A DNA stretch of 64,000 bases from an uncultured Gallionellaceae bacterium (lineage in GTDB: Bacteria > Pseudomonadota > Gammaproteobacteria > Burkholderiales > Gallionellaceae). The position numbers were made by a program, and so were the translations under genes. Shown in pieces: positions 60,437-64,000 of the stretch (positions within the stretch are counted from its first letter, which is position 1; each line of letters begins with the position of its first letter). Under the pieces are notes generated by a model. The model searched no databases and was not told where the DNA came from. It saw only the letters and a list, made by a program, of their open reading frames with translations. The stretch lies in assembly GCA_903847155.1 (NCBI GenBank), contig CAINCU010000012.1, positions 1 through 64,000 of the forward strand, written 5' to 3'.

Positions 60437-62254
60437 TTGCAGATGAATAACGACAATCGAAATGTGTTGTGTGGCATGAGCAGGGGCGTGCTGCTGGTAT
60501 GCGTCTGGCTGGCGCTGTTGCCGCTATGGGCGCAGGCCGATGATGTCGGCATTTCGGCTGCCGGTCAGATTGCCCCCAAAGTTGTCGAATTGATCGCGCC
60601 CAAAGAAGTGCGCGAAGTCCTTGCCAGCTATTTTGTGTTGCCGACCAAAGTGCTGGCCAGCGAGAATGAACGCGCGGTCTTCATGCGCCGCGCGCAGCGC
60701 GAAATTCCGGAGTTGCTGGTGACGGAAGGATATTTTTCCGGCAAGGTGAAGTTGCGTTCTGTATCGAGTGAAGGCCTGCTTGAACTGGAAGTGCTTCCGG
60801 GTGCGCGCACTGTGGTCAGCGAAGTGAACATCGAATTTCGCGGCGATCTGGCGCTGCCGGATGCGACGCGCAGTGCGCGCGTGCAGCAACTGCGTGCCGC
60901 ATGGCGGCTGCCGGTGGGCAAGCCGTTTCGGGCAATTGCATGGGATGATGCCAAAGCCGATCTGTTGACACAGGTGGCAAGCAAAGACTACGCAGCCGCG
61001 CGCATGGTGGAAAGCGCCGCGCAGGTGGATGCGGCCACAGCCAGCGCCCGCCTGCATATCGTGATCGATTCCGGTGCGCGCTATTTGTTCGGCGAGATGC
61101 AGGTGAGCGGGCTTGAACGTTATGAAGAATTACTGGTGACGCGCAACGCCACATTCAGTCGCGGTCAGCCCTACCAGCGCGATCTGTTGTTGGCTTTCCA
61201 AACCAAAGTGCAGAACCAGCCGCAATTCGGTTCAGTGGTGGTGAGTCTGGATACTGCAAGCGGAGTGCAAACTTCTGTTGCCGGGGAATCCGCCGTGATT
61301 ATCCCGGTCAAGATCAAGATCGACGAGGCGCAATCGCGCAAGATTTCGCTGGGTGCAGGCTACAGCACCAACAGCGGCAAGCGCGGCTCGCTCAGTTATC
61401 AGAGCTACAACTTCGTGAATCAGGCGTGGACGCTGAATGGCGCATTGGTTTTGGAGCAGAACCATCAAATCTTCTCTACAGGCATAGACACGCCGCCCAA
61501 TCCGCTTGGCTATCGTTTGTCATGGGTAGGCAGCACCGAGAAAACGCAGATACAGGGATTGGAAACGCGTCTGGACAAATTCGGCGTGACGCGCAGCCGC
61601 AGCCTGTTCGATATTGACAGCGGCATCAGTCTCACTTGGCAAGAGGAGCTACTCCTGCCGCAGGGCGGCATACTGGAAGATAATCTGGCTTTGGTGCTGG
61701 ATTGGCGATGGTATAGGCGCAGGGTGGACAATCCCCTATCGCCCATGAACGGTGAATTGACAGAAATAAAGATTGGCGCGGCGAGCAAGGAGCTGCTGTC
61801 GGATCAGGATTTTGTGCGCAGTTATGTTCGCCACCAGGCGTGGATACCGCTTGGCGCAAACGACGTGGTTTCACTGCGTATTGAAGGCGGCTATACCGCT
61901 TCCAGATCTCGTCTCGGCATTCCGCAGGATTATCTGTTCCGCGTCGGCGGTACGCAGACCGTACGCGGTTTTGCCTATCAGAGTCTGGGCGTCAGCGAAG
62001 GCAATGCCATCGTCGGAGGGCGTGTGATGACCACCGCCAGTCTCGAATATACCCATTGGTTCGGCAGCTACGGCTTTGCACTATTCAGCGATGCCGGCGG
62101 TGCAGCTGATACGCTGCCCACGCTACACCTTTCATCGGGCAGTGGCGCGGGCATACGCTGGCGCAGTCCGGTGGGGCCGCTGGCGCTTGATTTGGCGCAA
62201 GGCAAAGGTCAACCGAGTTCGCACGTGCACTTTTCCATCGCGGTGGCGATCTGA
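60437..62254 (+). CDS. tamA: Translocation and assembly module outer-membrane protein TamA (BamA/Omp85 family)
   Basis: POTRA repeats, Omp85 barrel (FRVGGTQTVRGFAYQSLG, GAGIRWRSPVGPLALDLAQG); followed by tamB. Confidence 0.88.
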   Translation: MQMNNDNRNVLCGMSRGVLLVCVWLALLPLWAQADDVGISAAGQIAPKVVELIAPKEVREVLASYFVLPTKVLASENERAVFMRRAQREIPELLVTEGYFSGKVKLRSVSSEGLLELEVLPGARTVVSEVNIEFRGDLALPDATRSARVQQLRAAWRLPVGKPFRAIAWDDAKADLLTQVASKDYAAARMVESAAQVDAATASARLHIVIDSGARYLFGEMQVSGLERYEELLVTRNATFSRGQPYQRDLLLAFQTKVQNQPQFGSVVVSLDTASGVQTSVAGESAVIIPVKIKIDEAQSRKISLGAGYSTNSGKRGSLSYQSYNFVNQAWTLNGALVLEQNHQIFSTGIDTPPNPLGYRLSWVGSTEKTQIQGLETRLDKFGVTRSRSLFDIDSGISLTWQEELLLPQGGILEDNLALVLDWRWYRRRVDNPLSPMNGELTEIKIGAASKELLSDQDFVRSYVRHQAWIPLGANDVVSLRIEGGYTASRSRLGIPQDYLFRVGGTQTVRGFAYQSLGVSEGNAIVGGRVMTTASLEYTHWFGSYGFALFSDAGGAADTLPTLHLSSGSGAGIRWRSPVGPLALDLAQGKGQPSSHVHFSIAVAI

Positions 62255-64000
62255 TGGCCGGGGAAAAATCACGTATGCCGTTGCGCAGCAAAGTGCTGCT
62301 GTGGCTGTTGACGCCCTGCGTAGTGGTAGCCGCTGCCGGGGGATGGTTAGGCGCCACCACCTCGGGTTTGCAATGGCTGGTCACTGTGGCAGAACGCCGC
62401 AGCGGCGGCAGTTTCAGCGCGGCTGGGATCGGCGGCTCGTTGTTTGACGCGCCCGTTGTCGGGCAACTGGTGTTGAAAGGCGACGGTTGGCGCATCACGG
62501 TAAAAGGGTTGCAAATGCACTGGCGTCCTGCGGCGCTGTTGCACAAGCAACTCAACGTGATGGATTTGTCCGCGCAGCAAATCGATGTGCTTTCGCTGCC
62601 GTCGGACCACCCCACCGTGCTGCCAACCAGCCTGATGCTGCCGCTGGAGGTGAGTATGCTGCAAATGAACATCGGCTCGCTGCGCATGTTCAGTAAGGAA
62701 GCTGCGCCAGCCGATTTCGAGGCGAGTGACATCAAGGCCAGCTTCGCCAGCGATGCGCAACATTACAATTTGAAAATGCTGCAAATCAAACTGCCTTATG
62801 GCGAGTTTGCCGCTAACGGACAGATGGCAACGCAATCTCCTTTTGCGCTGAAGGCCACAGCCACCCTGGATACGCCGCTGACGTTGTCGGGACGCAGCGA
62901 AATGCTGCATGTGGCTGCCAATGCCGATGGCGATCTGCAACATTTGGCCTTGCAGCTGTCCGGTAAAGGTGCCGGCATGAATGCGCGTGGCAACGCGCAG
63001 TTGGCACCTGTCGCTGATGTCTGGCTGAGCGGCATACAAATTCATTTCGACGGAGTCGAAGCACACTGGATTGCCGATGTCGTCCCGTCGGCCAGACTTT
63101 CCGGGAACACCGAGTGGCATGGCATCAAAGGGGGTGGCATGGAAGGCACGCTGCAACTGCACAATGCACATCCGCTGGCGTTCGATCAGCATGGAATGCC
63201 GCTGCAGGGTCTGAGTGGGCGAGTGCGCTGGGCTGACGCGCAATGGCAAGTGCGGCAAATGGATGCGAGCTTGCCGAACGACGGACACATCACCGGTGCG
63301 ATGGTTTGGCACACCCTGAGCGGCAAGGGCGATGCGCACTTGCAGGTGCATGAGGTTGATCCGTCGCTGCTGCACAGCCGCTTGCCGCACACCAGGTTGA
63401 ATGGAACTATCGTGCTGGGTAGCGCGGGAAATAATCAAACTGCCAAAGTGTCGTTCATCGGCGGCGATGTCGAAATGAGCGGCGAATTTCAACACCAAGG
63501 CAAACAAATCGAGATTCGCGATTTGCGTGTGGCGCGCGGTGAAACGGTGCTCAGCGGGCATGGGAAAATGGCCATGGACAGACGGCGGACTTTCCAGATG
63601 TTCAGCAAGCTGCAAAAACTCAACCTGGCGGAATTCTCAAACACTCCACACACCGATCTGAATGCCGATATGGAAGTGTCCGGCACGCTGTTGCCCGAGC
63701 CTGCCGGGATGATGCAATTCGAATTGGCCGACAGCCGCTTTGCAGAATATGAGATCGGCGGCAACGGGCATTTTGACTTCACCGGACTCGACTATGTGGT
63801 GGGCCAGGCCGAAGCGCGCTTGGGTGATAACCGTCTCGACCTGAGTGTGGCGCGCGGCACCGGAGCGGATCATTTGCGGCTGCATCTGATTGCGCCGAAT
63901 CTGGCGCAAATCAGCAAAGACCTGGGCGGGCAATTGACCGGGCAAGGCGATTTGAGCGGCAGTCTGAAAGTGCCAGAATTAAACTTTTCATTGGGTGGCA
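62254..64000 (+). CDS. tamB: Translocation and assembly module protein TamB, N-terminal part (truncated by window end)
   Basis: AsmA-like/TamB beta-repeat protein after N-terminal TM (LLWLLTPCVVVAAAGGWLGATTSGLQWL); no stop before the window end. Confidence 0.85.
   Translation, partial: MAGEKSRMPLRSKVLLWLLTPCVVVAAAGGWLGATTSGLQWLVTVAERRSGGSFSAAGIGGSLFDAPVVGQLVLKGDGWRITVKGLQMHWRPAALLHKQLNVMDLSAQQIDVLSLPSDHPTVLPTSLMLPLEVSMLQMNIGSLRMFSKEAAPADFEASDIKASFASDAQHYNLKMLQIKLPYGEFAANGQMATQSPFALKATATLDTPLTLSGRSEMLHVAANADGDLQHLALQLSGKGAGMNARGNAQLAPVADVWLSGIQIHFDGVEAHWIADVVPSARLSGNTEWHGIKGGGMEGTLQLHNAHPLAFDQHGMPLQGLSGRVRWADAQWQVRQMDASLPNDGHITGAMVWHTLSGKGDAHLQVHEVDPSLLHSRLPHTRLNGTIVLGSAGNNQTAKVSFIGGDVEMSGEFQHQGKQIEIRDLRVARGETVLSGHGKMAMDRRRTFQMFSKLQKLNLAEFSNTPHTDLNADMEVSGTLLPEPAGMMQFELADSRFAEYEIGGNGHFDFTGLDYVVGQAEARLGDNRLDLSVARGTGADHLRLHLIAPNLAQISKDLGGQLTGQGDLSGSLKVPELNFSLGG

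Overview
Betaproteobacterial chromosomal window (Gallionellaceae-like by impression; taxonomy not tested) with no rRNA, tRNA, CRISPR array or transposase that I could recognise. About 5-27.3 kb is a complete MSHA-type (type IV-like) pilus locus: mshE, mshG, an mshF-like pseudopilin, an mshA-like major pilin, mshC/D/O/P-like minor pilins, an mshQ-like adhesin, and mshI/J/K/L/M/N. The rest is mostly housekeeping: PglL-like ligase, rhodanese, grxC, secB, gpsA, trmL, bioBFHCD, SCO1, a hybrid kinase and regulator pair, ftsK, lolA, rarA, serS, corA, pyrD, bpt, aat, pmbA, glyA, nrdR, ribD, ribE, a P-type ATPase, tamA and partial tamB. The most unusual region is about 9.9-13.16 kb. It lies between the mshA-like pilin and the mshC-like pilin and is an array of small toxin-antitoxin-like cassettes. 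Each cassette is preceded by a diverged copy of one repeat: a GGGAGGC/GCCTCCC hairpin with a T-tract, followed by a promoter-like TTTTGTTACACT block. No integrase is visible. Toxins in the array are damaged (frameshifted ParE, MITE-truncated HicA, 27-codon nucleotidyltransferase remnant) while antitoxins look intact. A further nucleotidyltransferase module sits between mshC and mshD, and its partner ORF runs without a stop into mshD across a G7 tract. Several families of palindromic interspersed repeats are also present. All calls come from reading the sequence and supplied ORFs; no database search was run.
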